Numbered from the stretch's first letter, positions 5,153 through 12,530 are shown. The stretch: DNA of 12,530 nt from Flavisolibacter sp. (GCA_017745135.1 JAGIAB010000011.1:11183-23712); one strand, 5' to 3'. Notes: generated by a model from the sequence alone, not told the origin. A program made the numbers and translations.

Positions 5153-8104
5153 ATGACCAGACGACTATTTTTTGTGTGTTTCGCTCTTTTGAGTTTGATC
5201 GTTGCAAATGCCCAAACCAAAACCATCAGCGGAACAGTTACCGACCAACAAACTAAAAAACCATTAGCAAGCGCTACTGTTAAACTAACCAGTCTTTCCG
5301 ATACAATTAATGTGCTCAATCGTTTAACCGACACAGCGGGAAGATTCAGTTTCTCTGATTTGAGAAAAGATAGCTTTTTGATTTCTATTTCTTATGTGGG
5401 ATATAGTCCTGTTACCAGGATTGTAGCCGTAGATACCTCGGATGTTCGTTTAAATATTGCTGCAGTACCAGGTTCAGGTTCAGATATGAGTACTATTATT
5501 GTTCAAACAACAATATCGCCTGTAGGACAAAAAGAAGATACGCTTCAATTGAACGCCAGCCAGTATAAAGTAAATCCCGATGCTTCTACCGAAGATCTTG
5601 TGAAAAAAATGCCGGGCATCACTGTCGAGAATGGCCAGGTAAAAGCGCAGGGTGAAGTGGTGCGCCGTGTAACATTAGATGGCCGTGAATTGTTTGGTGA
5701 TGATGCTACTGCAGCTTTAAGAAGTTTGCCTGCAGAAGTGGTTGACAAGATCCAGGTGTTTGACAGGTTGAGTGACCAGGACAGAGCTGCCGGCGTTACT
5801 ACTGGTGAAACCCAAAAAGAAATCAACATTGTAACCAAGGCTGGTATGCGTAATGGCCAGTACGGACGTGTATTTGCCGGCTATGGAACGGATGACCGTT
5901 ACTCTTTAGGCGGCAATACAACATTTTTAAAAGAAAACAGGCGCATTTCAATAGTAGGCCAAAGCAATAATACCAATCAACAAAACTTTTCTGCGCAGGA
6001 TTTGCTTGGTGCAACAAGTAGTGGCGGTCGTGGCGGCTTTGGTGGCGGCGGCTTCGGAGGCGGTGGTCGTGGCGGTGGTGGCGGTGGATTTGGAGGCGGA
6101 GGCTTTGGCGGAGGTGGTTTTTTGGTAGGTCAGCGAAACGGTATTAACAAAACGAATGCTATAGGTATTAATTTCTCGGATATCTGGGGCAAGAAATTAA
6201 GGGTTTCCGGTAGTTATTTCCTGAATAACAGCCACAACACCACAAGCCAGGAGTCCAGTACAGAATATCTAAAACCCGTTGCCGGTCTTTTAAAAACCAA
6301 TCAAACATCAAATTCGGCCAGTGATAATACAAACCATCGTGTAAACATGCGGATTGAATATCAAATCGATTCCGCGAATCAATTGATCATTAGTCCAAAC
6401 CTGAGTTTCCAAAATAATAATTCAAATCGTTATACACACAGCCAGAACTTTAACACGTCTGAGGCTTTGAGTTCAGAAACATTTAATAGAAGCAATAGCA
6501 GTACGAAAGGCAATAATCTTAGTAACAATCTTCTTTATAGCCATAATTTTAGGAAAAGAGGAAGAACATTTTCGATTAATTTAAACACTTCGTATAACCA
6601 AAGAAACGGAGAAAGCTATATAGAATCAGAACAACGGATCAACAAGGATACTACGGAGAACAGATTTACAGGTCAATCCAATCATACATTCCAGACATCA
6701 GCCCGTTTGTCATATACGGAGCCTTTGAGTCCAAAATCTCAACTTCAGTTCACATATAATCCATCGTGGTCAAAAAGCAAAGCTGATCAAATGGCCTATG
6801 ACTATGATACAGTGAAGGGTGAATATGTGGCGTTTAATGATCGTTATTCCAATGTTTTTGATAACAGAACCACAGCACAAAATGGTGGGATTGCATTCAG
6901 AACTGGTGACAGGGACAATCAATTTACAGCGGGAGTGAATTATCAACGGACCGAATTATTCAATAACCGCACTTACCCTGATCCTGCTTTTGAAGGCAGC
7001 AAGGCTTTTAACAACATCCTTCCCAATGCAATGGCTCGTTTCAAAACTTCATCAAGAAGTAATATCAGATTGTTTTACAGAACAAATGTTAATCAACCTT
7101 CTATTAACCAATTGCAGGATGTGATTGATCCCACAAATGCACCTATGTTCTATTCCCAGGGTAATCCCAACCTAAAGCCACAATATAGCCATAGCTTAAA
7201 CGGTACGTATACTTTTACAAACACAGGTAAAGGAACTGTATTTGTTGGAAATGCCTATGTTCAAAAATCGAACAACTACATAACCAATGCAACTTACATT
7301 GTGCAGCAATCTGATTCCACCATCGGAAAAATTACGCTGCACAAAACAAACCAGTTATCAAAGCCAATTAATGTTGATGGTTATTATAGTTTACGTTCCT
7401 TCTTAACATTTGCCTTTCCGTTGAAGTTTATCAAATCCAATTTCAATATGAACGGCGGATTTAACTATAGTCATGTCCCCGGTATTTTCAATGACCAGAT
7501 TATTGAATCAAACAACTATACCTATTCATTTGGAACTGTTATATCTAGTAATATCAGCCAATATGTAGATTTTACCGTCTCTTATTCAGCTAACTATAAT
7601 ACAGCCGTTGCAGAATCACCGGACAGGATTACCAACAAAATTCAAAAAAGCACTCAAAACTTTTTTAGTCACACTGGTGGCGTACAGTTAAACCTTTTAA
7701 CTAAGAAAGGATGGTTTTTCCAGAATGATCTGAACAACCAATTGCAATCGCAGCAGACAACCGAACAGTATTGGTTGTGGAATTTAAGTGTTGGAAAGAA
7801 GTTTTTGAAGAATCAGAAAGGGGAATTAAAATTAACAGCATTTGATGTACTGAAACAAAACGTAAGTTTTTCACGTAGTGTGTCCGAAAATGGAAACTCC
7901 ATTTACACACAACGTTCACAGGTGCTGACACAATATTTCCTGTTGACCTTTACTTATAACCTTCGCAATTTTGGTAAAGCGGCAACAAGAACCCCAAGCC
8001 GTGGTAATTTTAATCGCGATGGTGGTCCCGGTAATTTCAATCCTGGCGGTAATCCCGGCAACTTTAATCCCGGCAATTTCAACCAGGGTCCTCCAAGATT
8101 TTAG
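5153..8104 (+). CDS. TonB-receptor-like outer-membrane beta-barrel protein
   Basis: The 983-residue protein has a signal peptide (residues 1-20, cleavage after ANA), a carboxypeptidase-regulatory-like beta-sandwich (about 22-105, with GTVTDQQTKKPLASATV and the SYVGY strand), a plug-like domain (about 125-230, with LDGRELFGDD at 175-184 and DKIQVFDRLSDQ at 198-209), and a long barrel of alternating strands resembling the OMP_b-brl_3 group. The last clear strand (QYFLLTFTYNLRNFG) is near residues 930-944 and is followed by a Gly/Asn-rich extension. A 32-residue, almost pure Gly tract interrupts the plug-barrel junction at 291-322. I see no TonB box and no SusD partner nearby, so it is probably not a SusC glycan importer; uptake of an unknown substrate or a structural role is possible. 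It stands alone between a divergent promoter region and a terminator. Confidence 0.88.
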   Translation: MTRRLFFVCFALLSLIVANAQTKTISGTVTDQQTKKPLASATVKLTSLSDTINVLNRLTDTAGRFSFSDLRKDSFLISISYVGYSPVTRIVAVDTSDVRLNIAAVPGSGSDMSTIIVQTTISPVGQKEDTLQLNASQYKVNPDASTEDLVKKMPGITVENGQVKAQGEVVRRVTLDGRELFGDDATAALRSLPAEVVDKIQVFDRLSDQDRAAGVTTGETQKEINIVTKAGMRNGQYGRVFAGYGTDDRYSLGGNTTFLKENRRISIVGQSNNTNQQNFSAQDLLGATSSGGRGGFGGGGFGGGGRGGGGGGFGGGGFGGGGFLVGQRNGINKTNAIGINFSDIWGKKLRVSGSYFLNNSHNTTSQESSTEYLKPVAGLLKTNQTSNSASDNTNHRVNMRIEYQIDSANQLIISPNLSFQNNNSNRYTHSQNFNTSEALSSETFNRSNSSTKGNNLSNNLLYSHNFRKRGRTFSINLNTSYNQRNGESYIESEQRINKDTTENRFTGQSNHTFQTSARLSYTEPLSPKSQLQFTYNPSWSKSKADQMAYDYDTVKGEYVAFNDRYSNVFDNRTTAQNGGIAFRTGDRDNQFTAGVNYQRTELFNNRTYPDPAFEGSKAFNNILPNAMARFKTSSRSNIRLFYRTNVNQPSINQLQDVIDPTNAPMFYSQGNPNLKPQYSHSLNGTYTFTNTGKGTVFVGNAYVQKSNNYITNATYIVQQSDSTIGKITLHKTNQLSKPINVDGYYSLRSFLTFAFPLKFIKSNFNMNGGFNYSHVPGIFNDQIIESNNYTYSFGTVISSNISQYVDFTVSYSANYNTAVAESPDRITNKIQKSTQNFFSHTGGVQLNLLTKKGWFFQNDLNNQLQSQQTTEQYWLWNLSVGKKFLKNQKGELKLTAFDVLKQNVSFSRSVSENGNSIYTQRSQVLTQYFLLTFTYNLRNFGKAATRTPSRGNFNRDGGPGNFNPGGNPGNFNPGNFNQGPPRF
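6023..6118 (+). repeat. Gly-rich coding repeat (residues 291-322 of the barrel protein)
   Basis: Thirty-two codons encode Gly broken only by single Phe or Arg residues, mainly as GGGGF and GGGGR units. At DNA level it is an imperfect GGY/GGA triplet tract, far richer in GC than the rest of the gene. The reading frame stays open through it. It may form a flexible linker between plug and barrel, and it is a likely site of replication slippage and length variation between strains (inference). Confidence 0.85.
8003..8095 (+). repeat. C-terminal GNFNP tandem repeat in the barrel protein
   Basis: From residue 951 the protein reads four successive GNFN units spaced by 5 to 9 residues (GNFNRDGGP, GNFNPGGNP, GNFNP, GNFNQGPP) and then ends in RF. 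The units are imperfect at DNA level, with different synonymous codons. This tail follows what looks like the final barrel strand. Confidence 0.75.
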
Positions 8105-8150
8105 TTTTCCATAAGTGGTAATTTAAAATAACTACACAAGTTGTATTTTG

Positions 8151-8181
8151 AATGGAACTTTTTAAAAGTTCCATTTTTTTT
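8151..8181 (+). terminator. Rho-independent terminator after the barrel gene
   Basis: AATGGAACTTT (8151-8161) pairs with AAAGTTCCATT (8165-8175) around a 3-base loop, and the 3' arm runs into eight T residues. It lies 46 bp after the barrel stop codon and 17 bp before the ATG of the VOC gene, which therefore either has a very short leader or depends on read-through. Confidence 0.8.
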
Positions 8182-8198
8182 ATAATAAACAACCTGCT

Positions 8199-8594
8199 AT
8201 GAACTTTAAAAATGCCATCAGTTGGTTTGAAATTCCAACTACTGATTTAAACAGAGCCCAGCAATTTTATGAGACCATTTTCGGCATCAACATGATTCCA
8301 ATGGAAACAGACAATTTTAAAATGCGCATGTTTCCTATTGAAGACCCGGTGACAGGAATCGGTGGATGTTTGATACATGCCGATGGATTTTATGTTCCAT
8401 CAGCGACAGATGGCCCGTTAATTTATTTAAATGGAAATCCTGATCTGCAAATTGTTTTGGAGAAGGTTCTGGCAGCAGGAGGAAAAGTGGTTGTTCCGAA
8501 AACGGAAATTTCTCCCGAATATGGTTACATGGGTGTGTTTATTGATAGCGAAGGAAACAGGATAGGGCTTCACAGTATTCCGCAACAGCAATAG
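8199..8594 (+). CDS. VOC family protein (glyoxalase/dioxygenase fold)
   Basis: The 131-residue protein has the single-domain vicinal-oxygen-chelate layout: a first strand with EIPTTDLNRAQQFYETIFG (the D-x-x-R/K-A-x-x-FY motif) at residues 11-29, and a second half ending GVFIDSEGNRIGLHS at 112-126. Members bind a divalent metal and act on glyoxal conjugates, catechols or antibiotics, or simply bind ligands. Here the first-strand His ligand of glyoxalase I is not evident (ISWFEIP instead), so canonical metal catalysis is doubtful and no substrate can be named. ATG at 8199 directly precedes the conserved strand. Its stop codon TAG (8592-8594) abuts the stop of the convergent DsbA-like gene without a base between. 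Confidence 0.87.
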   Translation: MNFKNAISWFEIPTTDLNRAQQFYETIFGINMIPMETDNFKMRMFPIEDPVTGIGGCLIHADGFYVPSATDGPLIYLNGNPDLQIVLEKVLAAGGKVVVPKTEISPEYGYMGVFIDSEGNRIGLHSIPQQQ

Positions 8595-9263
8595 CTATTT
8601 GGCTTCGGCAGCCAGCTCTTCCAAAACCTTATCAATCCGGCGTTTTAAGGTTTCATAATCTGTATAACCGCTGGATAGCAGGTAAAATTTTGAATCCGTC
8701 ACTTGCATTAATACAGCCGGAAAGCCAGTTACCTGCAATTGTTTTACCAGGGCAAATTCGTAATACGCCTTCTCCCTGTATTCTTCTGATTTTAGTTTGG
8801 AATAAAAACTTTCTACAGGAATATTCCATTTATCTAAAAGATGCCGGTAGGCTTCATTATCCGTTAAATCTCGTCCTTCAAAGTTCAAAGCGTACTGCAA
8901 ATCCCTTGCAAAGAAAATAGCTTGATCAGGATAATAGTCCTTGAATACGCACAAGGCAATTGCCGGCTTGGTGGAATCAGGATACCAGTCGGTTTCATCA
9001 GGATGAAACACATGCCATAAAAAATCCTGTCCGAATTTAATACCGGTAATCTCTTCCACTCTTTTATAAGCTGTTTGAATGTAACGGGCCATCGGGGCAA
9101 AATGTGTCGGCTCTTCCGGCAGGATCATTCCGCCAGACAACACATCAAACGCAAGCTTATCCTCGTACTCCTCTGTTATTTGTGAAATAACGGGGCTGAA
9201 CCCATAGCACCACCCGCAATATGCATCATAACAATAATAAATCGTAGGTTGAATTTGTTCCAT
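8595..9263 (-). CDS. DsbA family oxidoreductase, FrnE/COG3531-like
   Basis: The 222-residue protein opens with a thioredoxin-fold strand and the active site C16-G-W-C19 in DAYCGWCYGFSPV, then LSGGM at 42-46 and a helical insertion. The cis-proline loop VTGFPAV (P182) and the last strand follow. D-x-x-C-x-W-C-Y-G-F plus SGGM is the pattern of the predicted protein-disulfide isomerase group COG3531, related to FrnE. There is no signal peptide, so it should act in the cytoplasm, on thiols or in redox stress. The gene begins 30 bp after the polA stop on the same strand and is probably co-transcribed with it. There is no room for a terminator at its 3' end because the convergent VOC gene begins at once. 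Confidence 0.88.
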   Translation of the reverse strand: MEQIQPTIYYCYDAYCGWCYGFSPVISQITEEYEDKLAFDVLSGGMILPEEPTHFAPMARYIQTAYKRVEEITGIKFGQDFLWHVFHPDETDWYPDSTKPAIALCVFKDYYPDQAIFFARDLQYALNFEGRDLTDNEAYRHLLDKWNIPVESFYSKLKSEEYREKAYYEFALVKQLQVTGFPAVLMQVTDSKFYLLSSGYTDYETLKRRIDKVLEELAAEAK

Positions 9264-9293
9264 TCTATACTTGTTTCAAAAACCCTGCAAAGT

Positions 9294-12101
9294 TTAGTGA
9301 GCTTCCAGCCAATTCTCTCCTGTGCCTACTTCTGCAATAACAGGAATGCCGTTTGGAAGCGTCATTGCTGACTGCATACAATCAATAATCACTGGCTTTA
9401 AATCTTCCACCTCATCTTTCACCGCATCAAAAACCAATTCATCATGCACCTGAAGAATCATTCTTGATTTAAATCCCTTTTCTTTCATGGAGTGATGAAC
9501 TTTCACCATGGCCAATTTGATCATATCGGCAGCCGTGCCCTGTATGGGTGAGTTGATAGCGTTTCGCTCTGCATAGCCACGTACAGTGAAATTGCCGGAA
9601 TTAATATCGCGTAGCCAGCGTTTGCGTCCCATCACCGTTTGAACGTAACCATGTTCTCTTGCAAAATTGATCATGTCGTCCATGTATTTGGTAATACCGG
9701 CAAACTCTTTTTTATAATTATCGATGATGGTTTTGGCTTCGGTACGGCTGATCCCTAAATTTTCTGCCAATCCAAATGCTCCCTGGCCGTAGATAATTCC
9801 AAAGTTTACACTCTTGGCTTTGCGGCGCATTTCTTTAGTTACAGCTTCCTCTTCCACACCATATACTTTTGCAGCTGTGGCAGTGTGTACGTCTTTGTTG
9901 TTTCGAAAAGCTTCACACATAACAGCATCGCCGCTGATGGCAGCGACAATGCGCAATTCAATTTGAGAATAGTCGGCGCTTACCAGGGTATGATTTTCAT
10001 CTCTGGGAATAAACGCTTTTCTTATTTCTCTTCCTCTTTCTGTTTTGATGGGTATGTTTTGAAGATTGGGATTGTTGCTATTCAATCTTCCTGTAACCAC
10101 AGCAGCTTGTCCATACGTAGTATGAACCCTTCCTGTTTTTTTATTGATCAATAAAGGAAGAGCATCAACATAAGTGGAGCGCAACTTGGTGTATTCACGG
10201 TAAGCCAGAATATCATCAGCAACCGGATGAACCACTGCTAACTTTCTTAAAACGTTTTCATCAGTTGCATATTGACCTGTTTTTGTTTTTCTCGCTTTAG
10301 GATCAAGTTTGAGTCTTTCAAATAGTACTTCGCCCAATTGTTTGGGCGAACCCAAATTAAAACGAACTCCTGCAGCTTCGTATACTTTTTCTTCATGAAC
10401 TCTTGCTTCAATCTCCAGCACTTTTGAATATTCGTTCAAAAACTCTTCGTCAATTTTTACGCCTTCAAATTCCATGTCGGTTAACACCGGCACTAAAGGG
10501 TTTTCAATCTCGAAGAATACTTTTTCTACTTCACATTTTTTCATTTTTGGAATGAAAATCTCTTTGAATTGCAGTGTAACATCAGCATCTTCCACCGCAT
10601 ATTCTTTGATCTTTTCCAGTTCCACATCTTTCATGCTACCCTGGTTCTTTCCCTTTTTACCAATCAACTCTTCAATGTGAATGGGTTCATAGTTCAGGTA
10701 CTTTGCGCTAAGCCAGTCCATATTTCCCTTTCCATCGGGGTCAATTAAAAAGTGAGCAAGCAGGGTATCAAATAATTTTCCTTTGATCTCAAAGCCATAC
10801 CATTTCAACATCAACAGATCATACTTGATATTATGGCCGATCCATGTTTTGCTTTCATCATTAAAGAGTGAAGAAAAGCGGGAAAGAATTTGTTTGATTC
10901 CATTAACATCATCAGGTGGAACCGGAACATACCAGCCTCTTGCTTTTTCTACACAAAAGCTTAAACCAACAAGGTCTGCATCATTAGCATCAATACTTGT
11001 GGTTTCCGTATCAAAAGATATTTCTGAATGTTTGCTGAGTTCATCAAGAAGTGCTTTGAATTCTGCTTCGCTTTCTACTAATTCATACTCATGAGGTGTG
11101 TTGCTGATATTTTTTCCAGGTTGAACTACAGAAACAACTTCCGGCTCTTCTTCCGTTTCAATTGCACTACCAAACAAGTCAGCCTGTACTCCCGCCGCTG
11201 CTTTCTTCCCCGTAGCACCACCTTCAAATTCGTCTCCCAATAATCGTTTGCCAATGGTTTTAAACTCCAGTTCGTTAAAAACTTCTTTCAGCGCTTCTTT
11301 GTTCCAGTCTTTCAGTAAAAAATTCTCTTCGTGAAATTCAACAGGAACTGAAGTAATGATCGTTGCCAGTTTTTTTGAAAGTAGGGCATCTTCTTTTCCC
11401 TTCCTTACTTTTTCTCCCAATGCTCCTTTGATATTTTCTGCATTGGCTAAAACGTTTTCCAATGTTTTGTATTCAGTCAAAAGTTTGCAGGCGGTTTTTT
11501 GTCCTACGCCGGCAATACCCGGAATATTATCCACTGCATCGCCCATCAAACCCAAAATATCAATCACCTGGTCAACAGATTCAATGCACCATTTATCACA
11601 AACCTCTCTTGGTCCCATGATTTCCACTTCACCACCCTGGTAGCCGGGTTTGTAAATTTTGATTTTATCACTCACCAATTGCCCATAATCTTTATCAGGA
11701 GTAACCATGTACACTTCATAGCCGGCTTTTTCTGCCTGTTTGGCCAATGTTCCAATTACATCATCGGCCTCGTAACCATGGCTTTCAATAATGGGAATAT
11801 TTAATCCACTGATAATTCTTTTGATATCCGGAATGGCGGCAGTTAAATCTTCAGGAGCTTCCTGTCGTTGTGCTTTATATTCTGCAAAATCCGTGTGACG
11901 TTCGGTTGGTTCTGCAGTATCAAAGCATACCGCCATGTGTGTAGGCTTTTGATTTTTGATGAGCTCAATAATGGTATTGGTAAAACCAAATTGCGCATTG
12001 GTGTTTTTTCCTTTTGAAGTAATTCTTGGATTGCGAATGAGAGCATAATACGCTCTGAAAATTAGAGCATACGCGTCCAGTAAAAACAAGCGTTTATCCA
12101 T
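9294..12101 (-). CDS. polA: DNA polymerase I
   Basis: The 935-residue protein has all three domains. The 5'-3' nuclease (1-290) has D9, EADD at 111-114, TPDKD at 134-138 and a GDAVDN metal site at 187-192. The 3'-5' exonuclease (about 335-520) has D364-T-E366, N424 to D428 in GHNIKYD, and Y501-A-V-E-D505, so proofreading residues are intact. The polymerase (about 530-935) has motif A SADYSQIELR (D710, steric-gate E715), motif B RRKAKSVNFGIIYG (F767) and motif C QVHDELVFD (H886, D887). The enzyme fills gaps, removes RNA primers and serves excision repair. A longer frame opens at 12131, but its ten extra residues are coded by the heptad repeat; MDKRLFLLDAYALIFRAYYAL from ATG 12101 is the family start. 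A 291-335 linker carries QADLF, a possible sliding-clamp motif. Confidence 0.96.
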   Translation of the reverse strand: MDKRLFLLDAYALIFRAYYALIRNPRITSKGKNTNAQFGFTNTIIELIKNQKPTHMAVCFDTAEPTERHTDFAEYKAQRQEAPEDLTAAIPDIKRIISGLNIPIIESHGYEADDVIGTLAKQAEKAGYEVYMVTPDKDYGQLVSDKIKIYKPGYQGGEVEIMGPREVCDKWCIESVDQVIDILGLMGDAVDNIPGIAGVGQKTACKLLTEYKTLENVLANAENIKGALGEKVRKGKEDALLSKKLATIITSVPVEFHEENFLLKDWNKEALKEVFNELEFKTIGKRLLGDEFEGGATGKKAAAGVQADLFGSAIETEEEPEVVSVVQPGKNISNTPHEYELVESEAEFKALLDELSKHSEISFDTETTSIDANDADLVGLSFCVEKARGWYVPVPPDDVNGIKQILSRFSSLFNDESKTWIGHNIKYDLLMLKWYGFEIKGKLFDTLLAHFLIDPDGKGNMDWLSAKYLNYEPIHIEELIGKKGKNQGSMKDVELEKIKEYAVEDADVTLQFKEIFIPKMKKCEVEKVFFEIENPLVPVLTDMEFEGVKIDEEFLNEYSKVLEIEARVHEEKVYEAAGVRFNLGSPKQLGEVLFERLKLDPKARKTKTGQYATDENVLRKLAVVHPVADDILAYREYTKLRSTYVDALPLLINKKTGRVHTTYGQAAVVTGRLNSNNPNLQNIPIKTERGREIRKAFIPRDENHTLVSADYSQIELRIVAAISGDAVMCEAFRNNKDVHTATAAKVYGVEEEAVTKEMRRKAKSVNFGIIYGQGAFGLAENLGISRTEAKTIIDNYKKEFAGITKYMDDMINFAREHGYVQTVMGRKRWLRDINSGNFTVRGYAERNAINSPIQGTAADMIKLAMVKVHHSMKEKGFKSRMILQVHDELVFDAVKDEVEDLKPVIIDCMQSAMTLPNGIPVIAEVGTGENWLEAH
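11172..11186 (-). other. Candidate beta-clamp-binding motif QADLF in PolA linker
   Basis: Residues 306-310 of PolA are Q-A-D-L-F, matching the bacterial clamp-binding pentapeptide pattern Q-x-x-L-F (canonical QL[SD]LF). It lies in the low-complexity Gly/Ala/Glu linker (291-335) between the 5' nuclease and proofreading domains, where it would be exposed. The functional assignment is inference. Confidence 0.5.
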
Positions 12102-12118
12102 GGTGGCGAAGGTAGGAA

Positions 12119-12237
12119 AATGAGTAATCAATAATCAGTAATGAGTAATGAGTTCGTACTGCCGGCAAAGTCTTTCAGGCTTGTTGGAGTTTTCATCTTT
12201 GAGTGACCCGCTCATTACTAATTACTCATCACTCATT
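12119..12237. repeat. Heptad-repeat inverted element upstream of polA
   Basis: The left arm (12119-12153) is five 7-bp units in tandem: AATGAGT, AATCAAT, AATCAGT, then AATGAGT twice. The right arm (12210-12237) is four units in the opposite orientation (GCTCATT, ACTAATT, ACTCATC, ACTCATT). The arms are imperfect complements across a 56-base spacer with no coding sign. The left arm lies 17 nt upstream of the polA ATG, so it falls within the leader if transcription starts further out. The unit period, opposed layout and distance to the start codon match the element at 4314-4471 although the unit sequence differs. It is not a terminator, since no T run follows. Confidence 0.8.
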
Positions 12238-12239
12238 GT

Positions 12240-12270
12240 AAAAAATAACAAGCCCCGCTGCTTGCGGGGC
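12240..12270 (-). terminator. Rho-independent terminator for the right-edge gene
   Basis: GCCCCGC (12252-12258) pairs with GCGGGGC (12264-12270) around a 5-base loop. Read on the minus strand, the stem is followed by TTGTTA and then T6 (12240-12245). It lies 59 bp past the stop of the minus-strand gene entering from the right edge, and so separates that gene from polA. On the plus strand no T run follows. Confidence 0.82.
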
Positions 12271-12329
12271 CCTTTAAGATTGGTTAGAAAGGAAACGGGT
12301 TAGTGCGAACTTTTTAAATCTATTTAGAA

Positions 12330-12530
12330 TCAGTTTTGTAATTGGGGTGTTTGGGACTCTTCTTTGTGCGACGTGTTTAAATATTGTTCAGGATTACTTA
12401 CCAACACAGTGCCGTTAGAAGTGGCAGTTACAGCGCTTTTAGCAGCTGGTAAAGCATGCGAATTATCCTTGTGAACAAAATTCAGGTACAATGCAAAGAA
12501 GAGTAAGTTGAACGCAAAAAAATTTAATAC
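12330..12530 (-). CDS. Small one-helix membrane protein, C-terminal 66 residues (5' end outside window)
   Basis: The minus strand is open from the window edge to TGA at 12330-12332. The visible part begins with a hydrophobic stretch of about 19 residues (VLNFFAFNLLFFALYLNFV) that looks like a transmembrane helix or the end of a signal peptide. A polar tail of about 47 residues rich in Ser, Thr, Asn and Gln follows (SHALPAAKS, TSNGTVLVSN, HKEESQTPQLQN). I do not recognise a family. That it is a gene is supported by the long open frame with sensible composition and by the terminator 59 bp downstream. The start codon lies outside the window. The tail probably faces the periplasm or cytoplasm as a short disordered segment; nothing points to a function. 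Confidence 0.6.
   Translation of the reverse strand, partial: VLNFFAFNLLFFALYLNFVHKDNSHALPAAKSAVTATSNGTVLVSNPEQYLNTSHKEESQTPQLQN

Noticed and set aside
8151..8175. Terminator for the minus-strand polA/DsbA-like transcript
   Set aside because: On the minus strand the hairpin is not followed by a T run, so it serves the plus strand only.
12102..12131. Longer N-terminus for PolA
   Set aside because: The ten extra residues are encoded by the heptad repeat and flanking DNA; the conserved family start MDKRLFLLDA begins at 12101.

Overview
The window looks like chromosomal DNA of a Bacteroidota species, most likely a Chitinophagaceae-type soil or freshwater bacterium. This rests on a large TonB-receptor-like outer-membrane barrel with an N-terminal carboxypeptidase-regulatory-like domain, a DUF5606 protein (a family I know only from Bacteroidota), AT-rich intergenic DNA with weak Shine-Dalgarno sequences, and a DNA polymerase I that keeps its proofreading residues. 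The species assignment is inference. No phage, transposase, CRISPR array or toxin-antitoxin gene is visible.

Layout. At 1-1791 on the plus strand are the end of mltG, a BrkB/YihY membrane protein overlapping it by one base, and an exported peroxiredoxin-like redoxin, closed by a terminator. At 1792-2545 lies about 750 bp without a credible gene; it is a mosaic of palindromes and hairpins ending in a very strong terminator. At 2546-5033 on the minus strand are a DUF5606 protein and, downstream of it, an M3-family zinc oligopeptidase. At 5153-8594 on the plus strand are the 983-residue outer-membrane barrel protein, a terminator, and a small VOC-fold protein. At 8595-12101 on the minus strand is polA followed 30 bp later by a cytoplasmic DsbA-like (FrnE/COG3531-type) oxidoreductase, whose stop codon abuts the VOC stop with no base between. 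At the right edge, 12330-12530 on the minus strand, is the C-terminal end of a small one-helix membrane protein with its own terminator.

The genes are mostly housekeeping: peptidoglycan processing, thiol redox, peptide turnover, outer-membrane uptake, DNA repair and replication. No dedicated accessory pathway is encoded. The most unusual signal is non-coding. Two intergenic elements, at 4314-4471 and 12119-12237, are each built from imperfect 7-bp tandem units facing each other as inverted arms across a short spacer. Both sit in the same orientation and at nearly the same distance (16 and 17 nt) from the start codon of the minus-strand gene they precede (the M3 peptidase and polA). Their unit sequences differ (about CGTGAAT against AATGAGT). 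They resemble the heptamer repeats (STRR) of cyanobacteria in architecture and are my best candidate for something little described. The 1853-2485 mosaic is the second candidate. A QxxLF clamp-binding-like motif in the polA linker is the most interesting protein-level detail.
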